Source of the DNA: Stappia sp.
Lineage (GTDB): Bacteria; Pseudomonadota; Alphaproteobacteria; Rhizobiales; Stappiaceae
Length of the DNA stretch: 64,000 nucleotides
Reading direction: 5' to 3'
Assembly (NCBI RefSeq): GCF_040110915.1
Contig: NZ_CP157793.1
Span: forward strand, 1,438,939 to 1,502,938
The notes under the pieces were generated by a model. That model did not search any database and was not told the DNA's origin. It worked only from the letters and a program-made list of their open reading frames with translations. Position numbers and translations under genes: made by a program. Shown here piece by piece: positions 55,924 through 64,000 of this stretch (the stretch's first letter is position 1; each line of letters begins with the position of its first letter).

Positions 55924-56976
55924 ATGGCTGCAACGGCGAAAAAGACCACGGGCACGCGTGCCAAGAGCACGGGCCGGTCCAGGGGAGGGGCGGCGAAGTC
56001 GAGCCGCGCGATTGTGGATTTCACCAAGGAGCAGGAGCTTGCCGCCTACCGGCACATGCTGCTGATCCGCCGGTTCGAGGAAAAGGCCGGCCAGCTCTAC
56101 GGCATGGGCCTGATCGGCGGTTTCTGTCACCTCTACATCGGTCAGGAAGCGGTCGTCGTCGGCATGCGCATGGCGTCGAAGGACGGGGATCAGATGATCA
56201 CCGGCTACCGCGATCACGGCCACATGCTCGCCATGGACATGGATCCCAAGGGCGTCATGGCGGAGCTGACCGGGCGCCGGGGCGGCTATTCCAAGGGGAA
56301 GGGCGGCTCCATGCACATGTTCTCCAAGGACAAGCAGTTCTATGGCGGGCACGGCATCGTCGGCGCGCAGGTGTCGCTCGGCACGGGCCTCGCCTTCGCC
56401 AACAGCTACCGCGAGAACGGCGCGGTCTCGATGACCTATTTCGGCGACGGCGCGGCCAACCAGGGCCAGGTCTACGAGAGCTTCAACATGGCGAGCCTGT
56501 GGAAGCTCCCCGTGGTCTATGTGATCGAGAACAACCGCTACGGCATGGGCACCAGCGTCGAGCGCGCCTCGGCGACCACCGACCTGTCGCAGCGCGGGCT
56601 CTCCTTCGGCATCCCCGGCGAGCAGGTCGACGGCATGGACGTGCGTGCCGTGATGGCGGCGAGCGAGAAGGCGCTCGAGCACTGCCGCTCGGGCAAGGGG
56701 CCCTACATTCTCGAGATGATCACCTACCGCTACCGTGGCCACTCCATGTCGGATCCGGCCAAGTACCGGTCCAAGGAAGAAGTGCAGAAGATGCGCACCG
56801 AGCACGACCCGATCGAGCAGGTGCGCGCCCGCCTTCTGGAAAAGGAATGGGCGAGCGAGGCCGACCTCAAGGCCATCGACAAGGAGGTGCGCGAGATCGT
56901 CGCCGAGGCGGCGGAGTTCGCGCAGACCGATCCGGAGCCGGATACCTCCGAGCTCTACACCGATATTCTTCTTTGA
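55924..56976 (+). CDS. pdhA: Pyruvate dehydrogenase E1 component, alpha subunit
   Basis: A 350-aa thiamine-diphosphate enzyme subunit that decarboxylates pyruvate. The cofactor-binding GDGAANQGQVYESFNMA motif is visible, as are GFCHLYIGQEAV, GYRDHGHML and the phosphorylation-loop-like YRYRGHSMSDPAKYRS. The N-terminal 35 residues are Lys/Ala/Thr-rich, an E2-contact tail seen in alphaproteobacterial E1. ATG 55924 has GAGGG just upstream. It is the first gene of a four-gene operon, 15 bases from pdhB. Confidence 0.97.
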   Translation: MAATAKKTTGTRAKSTGRSRGGAAKSSRAIVDFTKEQELAAYRHMLLIRRFEEKAGQLYGMGLIGGFCHLYIGQEAVVVGMRMASKDGDQMITGYRDHGHMLAMDMDPKGVMAELTGRRGGYSKGKGGSMHMFSKDKQFYGGHGIVGAQVSLGTGLAFANSYRENGAVSMTYFGDGAANQGQVYESFNMASLWKLPVVYVIENNRYGMGTSVERASATTDLSQRGLSFGIPGEQVDGMDVRAVMAASEKALEHCRSGKGPYILEMITYRYRGHSMSDPAKYRSKEEVQKMRTEHDPIEQVRARLLEKEWASEADLKAIDKEVREIVAEAAEFAQTDPEPDTSELYTDILL

Positions 56977-56991
56977 GGGTGGGACCACACG

Positions 56992-58377
56992 ATGCCGATT
57001 GAAATCCTGATGCCGGCCCTCTCGCCGACCATGGAAGAGGGGACGCTCGCCAAGTGGGTGAAGCAGGAAGGCGACAGCGTGTCCGCCGGCGACGTCATCG
57101 CCGAGATCGAGACCGACAAGGCCACGATGGAAGTCGAGGCGGTGGACGAGGGCACGCTTGGCAAGATCCTGATCGAGGCGGGCACGGAAAACGTCAAGGT
57201 CAACACGCCGATCGCCATGCTGCTGGGCGAGGATGAAGACGCCTCCGCGCTCGATGCCGCGCCGGCGCCGAAGCCGGCCGAGAACAAGGCCGAGGCGAGC
57301 GAAAGCGCGCCGGCCGCGACCCCCGCCGCGCCCGCCGCGCAGCCGGCGAAGATCGAGGTTTCGAACGAGCCGGACGTGCCGGAGGGCACGGCGATGGTTC
57401 AGTCGACCGTGCGCGAGGCGCTGCGCGACGCCATGGCCGAGGAAATGCGCCGCGACGGCGACGTCTTCCTGATGGGCGAGGAAGTCGCGGAATACCAGGG
57501 CGCCTACAAGATCTCGCAGGGCCTGCTGGACGAATTCGGCCCCAAGCGGGTGATCGATACGCCGATCACCGAACACGGCTTTACCGGTCTGGCGGTCGGT
57601 GCCGCCATGGCGGGCCTGCGTCCGATCGTCGAGTTCATGACCTTCAACTTCGCCATGCAGGCCATCGACCAGATCATCAACTCCGCCGCCAAGACGCTCT
57701 ACATGTCCGGCGGTCAGATGGGCGCGCCCATCGTCTTCCGTGGCGCCAACGGCGCGGCGGCCCGCGTCGGCGCCCAGCACAGCCAGGACTATGCCGCGTG
57801 GTACGCCCATGTTCCGGGTCTGAAGGTGGTGCAGCCCTATTCGGCGGCCGACGCCAAGGGCCTGCTGAAGGCCGCGATCCGCGACCCCAACCCGGTGGTG
57901 TTCCTGGAAAACGAGATCCTCTATGGCCAGAGCTTCGACCTGCCGGATGTCGAGGATTTCGTGCTGCCGATCGGCAAGGCCAAGATCGAGCGCGCCGGTA
58001 CCGACGTCACGCTGGTGTCCTGGGGCATCGGCATGACCTACACGATGAAGGCGGCGGCGGAGCTCGCGGAGCAGGGGATTTCGGCGGAAGTCGTGAACCT
58101 GCGCTCGATCCGCCCGCTCGACATCGACACGGTGATCGCCTCCGTCCAGAAGACCGGCCGGCTGGTGACGGTCGAGGAAGCCTTCCCGATGTGTTCGGTC
58201 TCCTCGGAAATCGCCTTCCAGGTGCAGGAAAAGGCCTTCGACTGGCTCGACGCGCCGATCTTGCGCGTGACCGGCAAGGACGTGCCGATGCCCTATGCGG
58301 CGAACCTGGAAAAGCTCGCGCTGCCGAGCGTTCCGGAAGTCATCGAGGCGGTCAAGGCCGTCACCTACACGGCCTGA
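56992..58377 (+). CDS. pdhB: Pyruvate dehydrogenase E1 component, beta subunit, with lipoyl domain
   Basis: A 461-aa subunit that completes the E1 heterotetramer. Residues 1-80 form a lipoyl domain with the modified lysine in [12 protein letters not shown]. An Ala/Pro-rich linker (about 85-125) leads to the transketolase-like domain ([36 protein letters not shown]) and the C-terminal domain ([18 protein letters not shown]). A lipoyl-bearing E1 beta is characteristic of Rhizobiales. It shares nearly identical lipoyl coding sequence with pdhC 15 bases downstream. Confidence 0.97.
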   Translation: MPIEILMPALSPTMEEGTLAKWVKQEGDSVSAGDVIAEIETDKATMEVEAVDEGTLGKILIEAGTENVKVNTPIAMLLGEDEDASALDAAPAPKPAENKAEASESAPAATPAAPAAQPAKIEVSNEPDVPEGTAMVQSTVREALRDAMAEEMRRDGDVFLMGEEVAEYQGAYKISQGLLDEFGPKRVIDTPITEHGFTGLAVGAAMAGLRPIVEFMTFNFAMQAIDQIINSAAKTLYMSGGQMGAPIVFRGANGAAARVGAQHSQDYAAWYAHVPGLKVVQPYSAADAKGLLKAAIRDPNPVVFLENEILYGQSFDLPDVEDFVLPIGKAKIERAGTDVTLVSWGIGMTYTMKAAAELAEQGISAEVVNLRSIRPLDIDTVIASVQKTGRLVTVEEAFPMCSVSSEIAFQVQEKAFDWLDAPILRVTGKDVPMPYAANLEKLALPSVPEVIEAVKAVTYTA

Positions 58378-58392
58378 GGCGGGGAACGAACG

Positions 58393-59790
58393 ATGCCGAT
58401 CAAGATTCTGATGCCGGCCCTCTCGCCGACCATGGAAGAGGGCAATCTGGCCAAATGGGTCGCCAAGGAAGGCGATACCGTTTCGCCCGGCGACGTGATC
58501 GCCGAGATCGAGACCGACAAGGCCACGATGGAGGTCGAGGCGGTCGACGAGGGCACATTGGCCAAGATCCTGGTCTCCGAGGGCACCGAGGGGGTCAAGG
58601 TCAACGAGGTGATCGCGCTCCTGCTGGAAGAGGGCGAGGATTCTTCCACGCTGGAAGGCGCGGAGAGTGGAGCCGGGAACGACGGCGGCGGCCCGAAGGC
58701 CGATGCCCCGGCGGCGGGCACGGCTCCGGTCGCGTCCGAAGCGCCGGCGGCGGCCGCCCCCGCACCGGCAACGGCCGCCCCCGCACCGGCAACGGCCGAA
58801 GGCGCCGCGGCACCAGCCCCGGCCCCGGTTACCCAGTCTGGCAGGCGCATCTTCGCCTCGCCGCTTGCCCGGCGCATGGCGTCGCAGAACGGGCTCGACC
58901 TGACAGCCCTTTCGGGCAGCGGCCCGCACGGGCGTATCGTCAAGCGCGACATCGACAAGGCGCTGAGCGAAGGCACCGGCAAGCCGGCTCCGGCCGCCGC
59001 CGAAGCGCCGAAGCCGGCCGCCGCGCCCGCGGCGACCCCGGTTGCGGGACAGTCCGATGCGCAGATCCTCAAGCTCTTCGAGGAAGGCTCCTACGAGCTT
59101 CAGCCGCATGACGGCATGCGCAAGACGATCGCCAAACGGCTCACCGAGTCGAAGCAGACGGTGCCGCATTTCTACCTGACGGTGGATTGCGAGCTCGACG
59201 CGCTGCTGGCGCTGCGCGCCCAGCTGAACGCCGCCGCGCCGAAGGACAAGGACGGCAAGCCAGCCTACAAGCTCTCGGTCAACGACATGGTGATCAAGGC
59301 CCATGCGCTGGCGCTCAAGGCCGTGCCCATGGCCAACGCCAGCTGGACCGACGGCGGCATGCTGCTGCACAAGCACGCCGATGTCGGTGTCGCGGTCGCC
59401 ATCGACGGCGGGCTGATCACGCCGATCATCCGCCGGGCGGAGGAAAAGACGCTCTCCACCATCTCCACCGAGATGAAGGATCTGGCGACCCGCGCCCGCG
59501 ACCGCAAGCTGCAGCCGCAGGAATACCAGGGCGGCACCACGTCGGTCTCCAATCTCGGCATGTTCGGGATCAAGGACTTCGCAGCGGTGATCAACCCGCC
59601 GCATGCCACGATCCTCGCCGTCGGCGCGGGCGAGAAGCGGGCTGTCGTCAAGGACGACGCGCTGGCGATTGCCACCGTCATGTCGGTGACGCTGTCGACC
59701 GACCACCGCGCGGTGGACGGGGCGCTCGGCGCGGAACTGCTGCAGGCGTTCAAGCAGCTGATCGAGAACCCGATGGGCATGCTCGTGTGA
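58393..59790 (+). CDS. pdhC: Dihydrolipoamide acetyltransferase (pyruvate dehydrogenase E2)
   Basis: A 465-aa E2 core protein. One lipoyl domain ([15 protein letters not shown]) is followed by a long Ala/Pro linker, the E1/E3-binding domain (RRIFASPLARRMASQNG), another linker and the catalytic trimer domain ending near STDHRAVDGALGAELL with the active-site His. The first linker contains an in-frame 18-bp duplication near 58756-58791, coding APATAA twice. It transfers acetyl groups to CoA. lpdA follows about 100 bases later. Confidence 0.97.
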   Translation: MPIKILMPALSPTMEEGNLAKWVAKEGDTVSPGDVIAEIETDKATMEVEAVDEGTLAKILVSEGTEGVKVNEVIALLLEEGEDSSTLEGAESGAGNDGGGPKADAPAAGTAPVASEAPAAAAPAPATAAPAPATAEGAAAPAPAPVTQSGRRIFASPLARRMASQNGLDLTALSGSGPHGRIVKRDIDKALSEGTGKPAPAAAEAPKPAAAPAATPVAGQSDAQILKLFEEGSYELQPHDGMRKTIAKRLTESKQTVPHFYLTVDCELDALLALRAQLNAAAPKDKDGKPAYKLSVNDMVIKAHALALKAVPMANASWTDGGMLLHKHADVGVAVAIDGGLITPIIRRAEEKTLSTISTEMKDLATRARDRKLQPQEYQGGTTSVSNLGMFGIKDFAAVINPPHATILAVGAGEKRAVVKDDALAIATVMSVTLSTDHRAVDGALGAELLQAFKQLIENPMGMLV

Positions 59791-59889
59791 TATCGCGCCC
59801 GGCGCGCCGATGGGCGCGCCGGACCATCCACGTACGCAGGGCGTGTGCCGCATTCGCGAAGACGGCCGCCCGATCTGGAGGACTACTTC

Positions 59890-61332
59890 ATGAGCGGAAC
59901 GTCCTACGACGTCCTCATCATCGGCTCGGGCCCGGGCGGTTATGTCACCGCGATCCGCGCGGCGCAACTCGGCTTCAAGACGGCCATCGTCGAGCGCGAG
60001 CACCTCGGCGGCATCTGCCTCAACTGGGGCTGCATCCCGACCAAGGCCCTGCTGCGCTCCGCCGAGATCTACCACTACATGCAGCACGCCAAGGACTACG
60101 GCCTGTCGGCGGACAATGTGTCCTTCGACCCGGCGGCGGTGGTGAAGCGCTCGCGCGGCGTCTCTGGCCGGCTCAACGGCGGCGTCGGCTTTCTCATGAA
60201 GAAGAACAAGATCGATGTGATCTGGGGCGAGGCGAAGCTGACCAAGCCCGGCGAGGTCGTCGTCTCCAAACCGTCGAAACCGGCGGTGGAGCCGCAGCAC
60301 CCCGCGCCGAAGGGCACCAAGGGCGAGGGCACGTACACCGCCAAGCACATCATCGTCGCGACCGGCGCGCGCCCGCGCGTCATCCCCGGCATCGAGCCGG
60401 ACAAGGAGACGATCTGGACCTATTTCGAGGCCATGGTGCCGCCCACGATGCCGAAGTCGGTGATCGTCATGGGCTCCGGCGCGATCGGCATCGAGTTCGC
60501 CTCCTTCTACCGCACCATGGGCGCGGAGGTGACGGTCGTCGAGATGATGCCCAACATCATGCCGGTCGAGGATCCCGAGATCTCGGGCATGGCCAAAAAG
60601 GCCTTCGAGAAGCAGGGCATGACATTCTTCACCGAGGCCAAGGTGTCCGGCGTCAAGAAGGCCAAGGGCAGCGTCACGGCCACCGTGGAGACCAAGGACG
60701 GCAAGACGCAGGAGATCACGGCGGAGAAGCTGATTTCGGCCGTCGGCGTCGTCGGCAACATCGAGAACCTCGGGCTCGAGGCGCTCGGCGTGAAGACGGA
60801 GCGCGGCTGCGTGGTGATCGACGGCTACGGGCGCACCAATGTGCCGGGGCTCTATGCCATCGGCGATGTCGCCGGCCCGCCGATGCTTGCCCACAAGGCG
60901 GAGCATGAGGGCGTGATCTGCATCGAGAAGATCGCCGGGCTCGACGTCCATCCGATGGAAAAGGACAAGATCCCGGGCTGCACCTACTGCCATCCGCAGG
61001 TCGCTTCCGTCGGCATGACCGAGGCGCAGGCGAAGGAGGCCGGCCACGAGGTGAAGGTCGGGCGCTATTCCTTCGTCGCCAACGGCAAGGCCATCGCGCT
61101 CGGCGAGGACAACGGTCTGATCAAGACGGTGTTCGACGCCAGGACCGGCCAGCTGCTCGGCGCGCATATGATCGGCGCGGAGGTCACCGAACTCATCCAG
61201 GGCTATGTGGTCGCCATGAACCTGGAGACGACGGAAGAGGACCTGATGCACACGGTCTTCCCGCACCCGACCCTGTCTGAAATGATGAAGGAAAGCGTGC
61301 TCGACGCCTATGGCCGGGCGCTGAACGCCTAG
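59890..61332 (+). CDS. lpdA: Dihydrolipoyl dehydrogenase (E3)
   Basis: A 480-aa FAD enzyme that reoxidises the lipoyl groups and makes NADH. The FAD fingerprint VLIIGSGPGGYVTAIRAA and the redox disulfide GGICLNWGCIPTKALL are clear. The NAD-binding GSGAIGIEFASFY and the C-terminal catalytic HPHPTLSEMM (with the His-Glu dyad) are present. Between the NAD and FAD halves lies a Lys/Pro-rich insertion (KPSKPAVEPQHPAPKG). GGAGG precedes ATG 59890. It ends the pdh operon. Confidence 0.97.
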   Translation: MSGTSYDVLIIGSGPGGYVTAIRAAQLGFKTAIVEREHLGGICLNWGCIPTKALLRSAEIYHYMQHAKDYGLSADNVSFDPAAVVKRSRGVSGRLNGGVGFLMKKNKIDVIWGEAKLTKPGEVVVSKPSKPAVEPQHPAPKGTKGEGTYTAKHIIVATGARPRVIPGIEPDKETIWTYFEAMVPPTMPKSVIVMGSGAIGIEFASFYRTMGAEVTVVEMMPNIMPVEDPEISGMAKKAFEKQGMTFFTEAKVSGVKKAKGSVTATVETKDGKTQEITAEKLISAVGVVGNIENLGLEALGVKTERGCVVIDGYGRTNVPGLYAIGDVAGPPMLAHKAEHEGVICIEKIAGLDVHPMEKDKIPGCTYCHPQVASVGMTEAQAKEAGHEVKVGRYSFVANGKAIALGEDNGLIKTVFDARTGQLLGAHMIGAEVTELIQGYVVAMNLETTEEDLMHTVFPHPTLSEMMKESVLDAYGRALNA

Positions 61333-61362
61333 GATACGATCCGTCGTGGAGGGGGGCGTCGC

Positions 61363-61761
61363 TTGGAGTGGTTGCTGAGTCGAACGGAGGAGATTCGAAA
61401 CTGGTTTCTCGTCGTCGGTGGCACCTTCGGGCTCTATCTTGCGTGGCTGCGTGTGACCGCGGCGAACCGGCAGGCGGACGCGCAGTTGCGTCAGTCCGAA
61501 CTGGCGCGTCGCGGGCATGTTTCCGAGCTCTTCAATCGGGCTGTGGGACAGCTCGGTGACGATCGGCTGGAAATCCGGTTGGGTGCGATATTCACCCTTC
61601 GGCAGCTTTGCTTCGACTTCGACGATCTGGCCGAGCCTGTCATTCAGCTCCTGACAGCGTATATTAGAGACAGGCAAAACGATTACGGGGATGAGCCGCC
61701 GCCCGTCGACGTTCAGGAGATCGCGGCCATTCTCAGGGACCTATCGGAGCGCAGGAGATGA
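61363..61761 (+). CDS. Membrane-anchored N-terminal half of a split pentapeptide-repeat protein
   Basis: A 132-aa protein starting at TTG 61363, with GGAGGGGGG upstream. One helix (NWFLVVGGTFGLYLAWLRV, about 12-31) is followed by the segment LFNRAVGQLGDDRLEIRLGAIFTLRQL. In other bacteria this segment normally precedes pentapeptide repeats in one polypeptide. Here the frame stops with TGA at 61759-61761, and the repeats continue in the next ORF, overlapping as ATGA. It may be a natural two-gene version coupled by reinitiation, or a frameshift. Function unknown. Confidence 0.65.
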   Translation: MEWLLSRTEEIRNWFLVVGGTFGLYLAWLRVTAANRQADAQLRQSELARRGHVSELFNRAVGQLGDDRLEIRLGAIFTLRQLCFDFDDLAEPVIQLLTAYIRDRQNDYGDEPPPVDVQEIAAILRDLSERRR

Positions 61762-62063
61762 AGGAAACCGTCGCACACGCAAGGCCGCCGATGCCGAAGG
61801 TGAACCTGAGCGGCGCCTTCATTCGCCGGACGAATCTTCGTGGTGCAATCCTGCGTGGCGCCAACCTCGCACGTGCGGATATGTCTCATGCCGACTTGAG
61901 AGATGTCGATTTCGAAGGCGCGAACCTCGATGGGACGATACTCATCGGCGCAGACTTGCGCGGCGCACGAAACTTGACAGTCGAGCAGATCGACGCGGCC
62001 ATGATTGATCGTGAAACGCGCCTTCCCGACTATCTGGATCGCGTAGCTTCGAAGACGTTGTGA
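61758..62063 (+). CDS. Pentapeptide-repeat protein (C-terminal half of the split pair)
   Basis: A 101-aa protein from ATG 61758. Its central part is a run of A(D/N)LXX-type pentapeptides (VNLSGAFIRRTNLRGAILRG, then ANLARADMSHADLRDVDFEG), which fold as a right-handed beta-helix. The end (LTVEQIDAAMIDRETRLPDYL) is the usual cap of such domains. The start codon overlaps the preceding stop by 4 bases. The AGGAG directly before it is too close to act as a normal ribosome-binding site, so translation probably depends on the upstream ORF. Confidence 0.75.
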   Translation: MKETVAHARPPMPKVNLSGAFIRRTNLRGAILRGANLARADMSHADLRDVDFEGANLDGTILIGADLRGARNLTVEQIDAAMIDRETRLPDYLDRVASKTL

Positions 62064-62079
62064 GATCGGGGGACAGACT

Positions 62080-62328
62080 ATGGACGTGAAGAATATTCTC
62101 ATCTGGTGCGTGATCGGCATTCTCGCCGGCTGGCTGGCGAGCTTCGTGATCGGCGGCGGCGGTTTGATCCGGTACCTGCTGACGGGCCTGATCGGCGCCT
62201 TCGTCGGCGGCTTCCTGTTCAGCCTGGTGGGCGTCAACGTCAACGTCGGCAACGCCTTCGTGAATCAGGTGATCGTCGCGGCCGTGGGGGCGATCGTCGT
62301 CGTGCTGCTCGCGCGGGCGCTGGCATGA
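62080..62328 (+). CDS. GlsB/YeaQ/YmgE-family membrane protein (copy 1)
   Basis: An 82-aa glycine-rich protein with three membrane helices, of the transglycosylase-associated family. Typical segments are LIWCVIGILAGWLASFVIGG and LTGLIGAFVGGFLFSLVG. Members are often stress-induced but have no known enzymatic activity. A gene of this family commonly follows lpdA in Rhizobiales. A second copy lies at 63449, with an AT-rich gene between them. Confidence 0.88.
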   Translation: MDVKNILIWCVIGILAGWLASFVIGGGGLIRYLLTGLIGAFVGGFLFSLVGVNVNVGNAFVNQVIVAAVGAIVVVLLARALA

Positions 62329-62382
62329 GCCTGATCCGACGAATTGGAAAATCATAAAATAGCGAGTATTCTGAGGTTTAAA

Positions 62383-63429
62383 ATGAATGTATTAAGATTG
62401 AAATTTTTGGCTTTTATTATCTTTCTTGCCAATATATATTTTGTGCAAGCAGGTTACAAGAATGAAAATATTATAGATATAAATTTTGATAAAAATGGAT
62501 GGCTTTCCGTTTGCTTGTCGGACCGCATTTCTTTAGAGCAATTGGAAGAAGTTACTGATTATATATTAAATAAAAGAGACTATAGTAATGTGAAAGTTAT
62601 CCGATACTTGATTGACGGGTGTCGTAGTAATAGTGCGTGGGCGCTTGCTAGAATGGACCGGCAGTCTGAGGGCCAGAGTGAGTTTGTTTTGAAAATCACG
62701 GGATTCACGAAAAATGAATGGTTAGCGTTTGGCCGGGACAAGAAGCTTTTTCCTGATGAGGCAACTGTTTTCGGTTATTGGGATTTTCCTAATCAGGGCA
62801 TTTTTAAAAGCGAATTAGCGGCATATGAATGGAATGGGCGTAAGTATGTATATCATCGGTTTCATGACGGCTCTGGGACTCCAGACGAGGTTATATTCAA
62901 GCAGCAAAAAAACCGAACAAAAATATTGTATCCGGATGATAACACTAGGTTTTGGGTGATTGGGCAGGATAAAAGCATAGAGCTTTGGGACAGCGAGGGG
63001 CCAATTCCAGGCTGGCGCGCCAAAAACAAAATGGTGGCGCAGGAGAATGTTTACGATTTGAAATGCGAGGTGAGCCGCCCCAAAATTTGGAGTGATTTTA
63101 AATTCGATGACTTCGGAATGAGAGGCAAGAAGGAATTTATCCGAATCGACGTGTTCATTAGTGATGGTTTTATTGATGATGCGAAAAGCATCGCTAAAAG
63201 TAGTGCTCCTATTATAAAAAGGATGCGTCATTTTGATCAGGTCGAGTATTATTTTTACGTTTTTGGATCGGATAATTGGTTTTATTATACTGCACACACG
63301 CCGAAGACGGAGCGGCTTATATTTCGGAGGCGCAACTGGGAGCCTGATTCGATTGGCGAAGATGTGCCGAGAACAAATAAATGCCTAAAGGAAATTGAAG
63401 GGGCAATTTCTTCTGTATTGCCACCGTGA
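62383..63429 (+). CDS. AT-rich gene for an exported protein of unknown function
   Basis: A 348-aa protein from ATG 62383 (TGAGG six bases upstream); TTG 62344 in frame is an alternative. The N-terminus MNVLRLKFLAFIIFLANIYF is a signal peptide or anchor, with a possible cut after VQA. The rest is rich in Trp, Tyr, Lys and Asp (WDSEGPIPGWRAK, YYFYVFGSDNWFYYT), with Cys at several places, and fits an extracytoplasmic beta-rich protein. I recognise no family. Base composition breaks sharply from its neighbours: bases 62401-62460 contain only 17 G/C. Codons such as AAA, AAT, TTT and ATA are frequent. It was probably acquired by transfer. Confidence 0.72.
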   Translation: MNVLRLKFLAFIIFLANIYFVQAGYKNENIIDINFDKNGWLSVCLSDRISLEQLEEVTDYILNKRDYSNVKVIRYLIDGCRSNSAWALARMDRQSEGQSEFVLKITGFTKNEWLAFGRDKKLFPDEATVFGYWDFPNQGIFKSELAAYEWNGRKYVYHRFHDGSGTPDEVIFKQQKNRTKILYPDDNTRFWVIGQDKSIELWDSEGPIPGWRAKNKMVAQENVYDLKCEVSRPKIWSDFKFDDFGMRGKKEFIRIDVFISDGFIDDAKSIAKSSAPIIKRMRHFDQVEYYFYVFGSDNWFYYTAHTPKTERLIFRRRNWEPDSIGEDVPRTNKCLKEIEGAISSVLPP

Positions 63430-63448
63430 CAGGGGAGTGTGTGGATAA

Positions 63449-63688
63449 GTGACCTTGTTGTTCTGGATCGTTATCGGCCTGATCGCCGGCGCGGTGGCGC
63501 ATCGCGTGCTCAACAGCCGGGGCGGGTTCATCGGCTCGCTGGTGGTCGGCCTGCTCGGTTCCCTGGTCGGCGGCAAGCTCGCCGAGATCCTGCGCCTCAA
63601 TGTGACCGGCGGCTTTCTCGACCAACTCGTCGTCGCCACGCTGGGGGCGATCCTCTTCCTGTTCCTGTGGCGCAAGCTCTTCCGCTGA
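63449..63688 (+). CDS. GlsB/YeaQ/YmgE-family membrane protein (copy 2)
   Basis: A 79-aa paralog of the protein at 62080, with three helices (TLLFWIVIGLIAGAVAHRVL, SLVVGLLGSLVGGKLAEIL, LVVATLGAILFLFLW). It starts at GTG 63449, 19 bases after the AT-rich gene. Base composition returns to GC-rich exactly here. The upstream GGGGAG is rather far for a strong ribosome-binding site. Confidence 0.83.
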   Translation: MTLLFWIVIGLIAGAVAHRVLNSRGGFIGSLVVGLLGSLVGGKLAEILRLNVTGGFLDQLVVATLGAILFLFLWRKLFR

Positions 63689-63715
63689 GCGACCCTTCCG
63701 CTGGAGATTTGACGC

Positions 63716-64000
63716 ATGGACGCGCAGACGCCCTTGCCCGACGACCGTCTCGAGGCCTATCCCGCCGTCAGTACGGACAAGCTGCGCTACGCCGACACGG
63801 ATGCGCAGGGCCATGTCAACAACGCGGTCTTCTCGACCTTCCTGGAAACCGGGCGGGTCGAGATCTTCCGCAGCGGGGAGGGGATCATCGCCGATCCCGG
63901 ATGCGCCTTCGTGATCGCGCGGCTGGAGCTCGATTTCCTCAAGGAGATCACCTGTCCGGGCACGGTGGAGATCGGCACGCGGGTGGAGCGGATCGGTCGC
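63716..64000 (+). CDS. Acyl-CoA thioesterase (4HBT hotdog family), N-terminal part
   Basis: Ninety-five codons from ATG 63716 to the window edge, preceded by CTGGAGATTT. The hotdog-fold signature DTDAQGHVNNAVFSTFLETGR contains the catalytic-type Asp of the 4-hydroxybenzoyl-CoA/YbgC class. The protein begins MDAQTPLPDDRLEAYPAV, and the strand ELDFLKEITCPGTVEIGTRV fits the fold. The C-terminus is outside the window, so substrate class cannot be refined. Confidence 0.85.
   Translation, partial: MDAQTPLPDDRLEAYPAVSTDKLRYADTDAQGHVNNAVFSTFLETGRVEIFRSGEGIIADPGCAFVIARLELDFLKEITCPGTVEIGTRVERIGR

Noticed and set aside
58752..58800. Short direct repeats as a CRISPR-like or mobile signature
   Set aside because: They are in-frame Ala/Pro linker repeats within the E2 gene and are expected in such flexible linkers.
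55870..61677. A 1935-codon open frame on the minus strand across the pdh operon
   Set aside because: It is antisense to five well-supported genes. Its composition is the Arg/His/Asp-rich pattern expected from reading GC-rich coding DNA backwards, and it has no domain.
62329..63448. The AT-rich segment as an insertion sequence
   Set aside because: The encoded protein has a signal peptide and no transposase motif, and no terminal inverted repeats or target duplications were found at the edges.

Overview
The window is GC-rich alphaproteobacterial chromosome. Gene order points to Rhizobiales/Hyphomicrobiales, perhaps a marine Stappia-like lineage: lpxA-lpxI-lpxB-gltA, comEC-lexA-moeA-moaC-trpC-trpD, tpiA-secG-pyrG and ftsB-pdhA-pdhB-pdhC-lpd are all typical of that order. 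A LexA box of the alphaproteobacterial type (GTTC-N7-GTTC) lies inside the lexA promoter. The genus is inference; no rRNA is present.

Region by region. 1-2326: end of a lipid A operon. 2390-5385: citrate synthase and glutamyl-tRNA synthetase, leftward. 5641-8502: comEC, followed by a degenerate 14-bp minisatellite. 8745-15306: leftward block of lexA, molybdopterin genes, tryptophan genes and a PpiD-like periplasmic chaperone. 15560-18537: tpiA, secG, pyrG. 18628-23977: a VOC protein and a two-gene RND efflux system. 24331-24406: tRNA-Lys(TTT). 24724-30000: an unknown small protein, then a TAXI-type TRAP transporter with a UspA partner.

30124-42080 is a complete thiosulfate/sulfide-oxidation (Sox) locus. 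soxS-soxR-soxT run leftward and soxV-X-Y-Z-A-B-C-D-E-F run rightward. SoxR is an ArsR-family persulfide-sensor type repressor with two cysteines 66 residues apart, and an ATTC-N8-GAAT palindrome lies just upstream of soxX. SoxXA, SoxYZ, SoxB and SoxCD form the periplasmic multienzyme cycle, SoxEF is a flavocytochrome c sulfide dehydrogenase, and SoxV/SoxS carry reductant to the periplasm. Long hairpins punctuate the soxX-Y, soxZ-A and soxA-B spacers.

42124-55178: a DMT transporter, a SPOR-like envelope protein, glmS, DUF454 and DUF502 membrane proteins, recG, sdhE, mfd and a STAS-less SulP transporter. 55391-61332: ftsB and the pyruvate dehydrogenase operon. 61363-63688 is the oddest stretch: a pentapeptide-repeat protein split into two overlapping ORFs, then two GlsB/YeaQ-type membrane-protein genes with a strikingly AT-rich unknown gene between them. 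The window ends inside an acyl-CoA thioesterase.

I found no CRISPR array, insertion sequence, prophage or rRNA. The best candidates for something undescribed are the AT-rich gene between the GlsB paralogs, the split pentapeptide pair, and the hairpin-punctuated sox operon.
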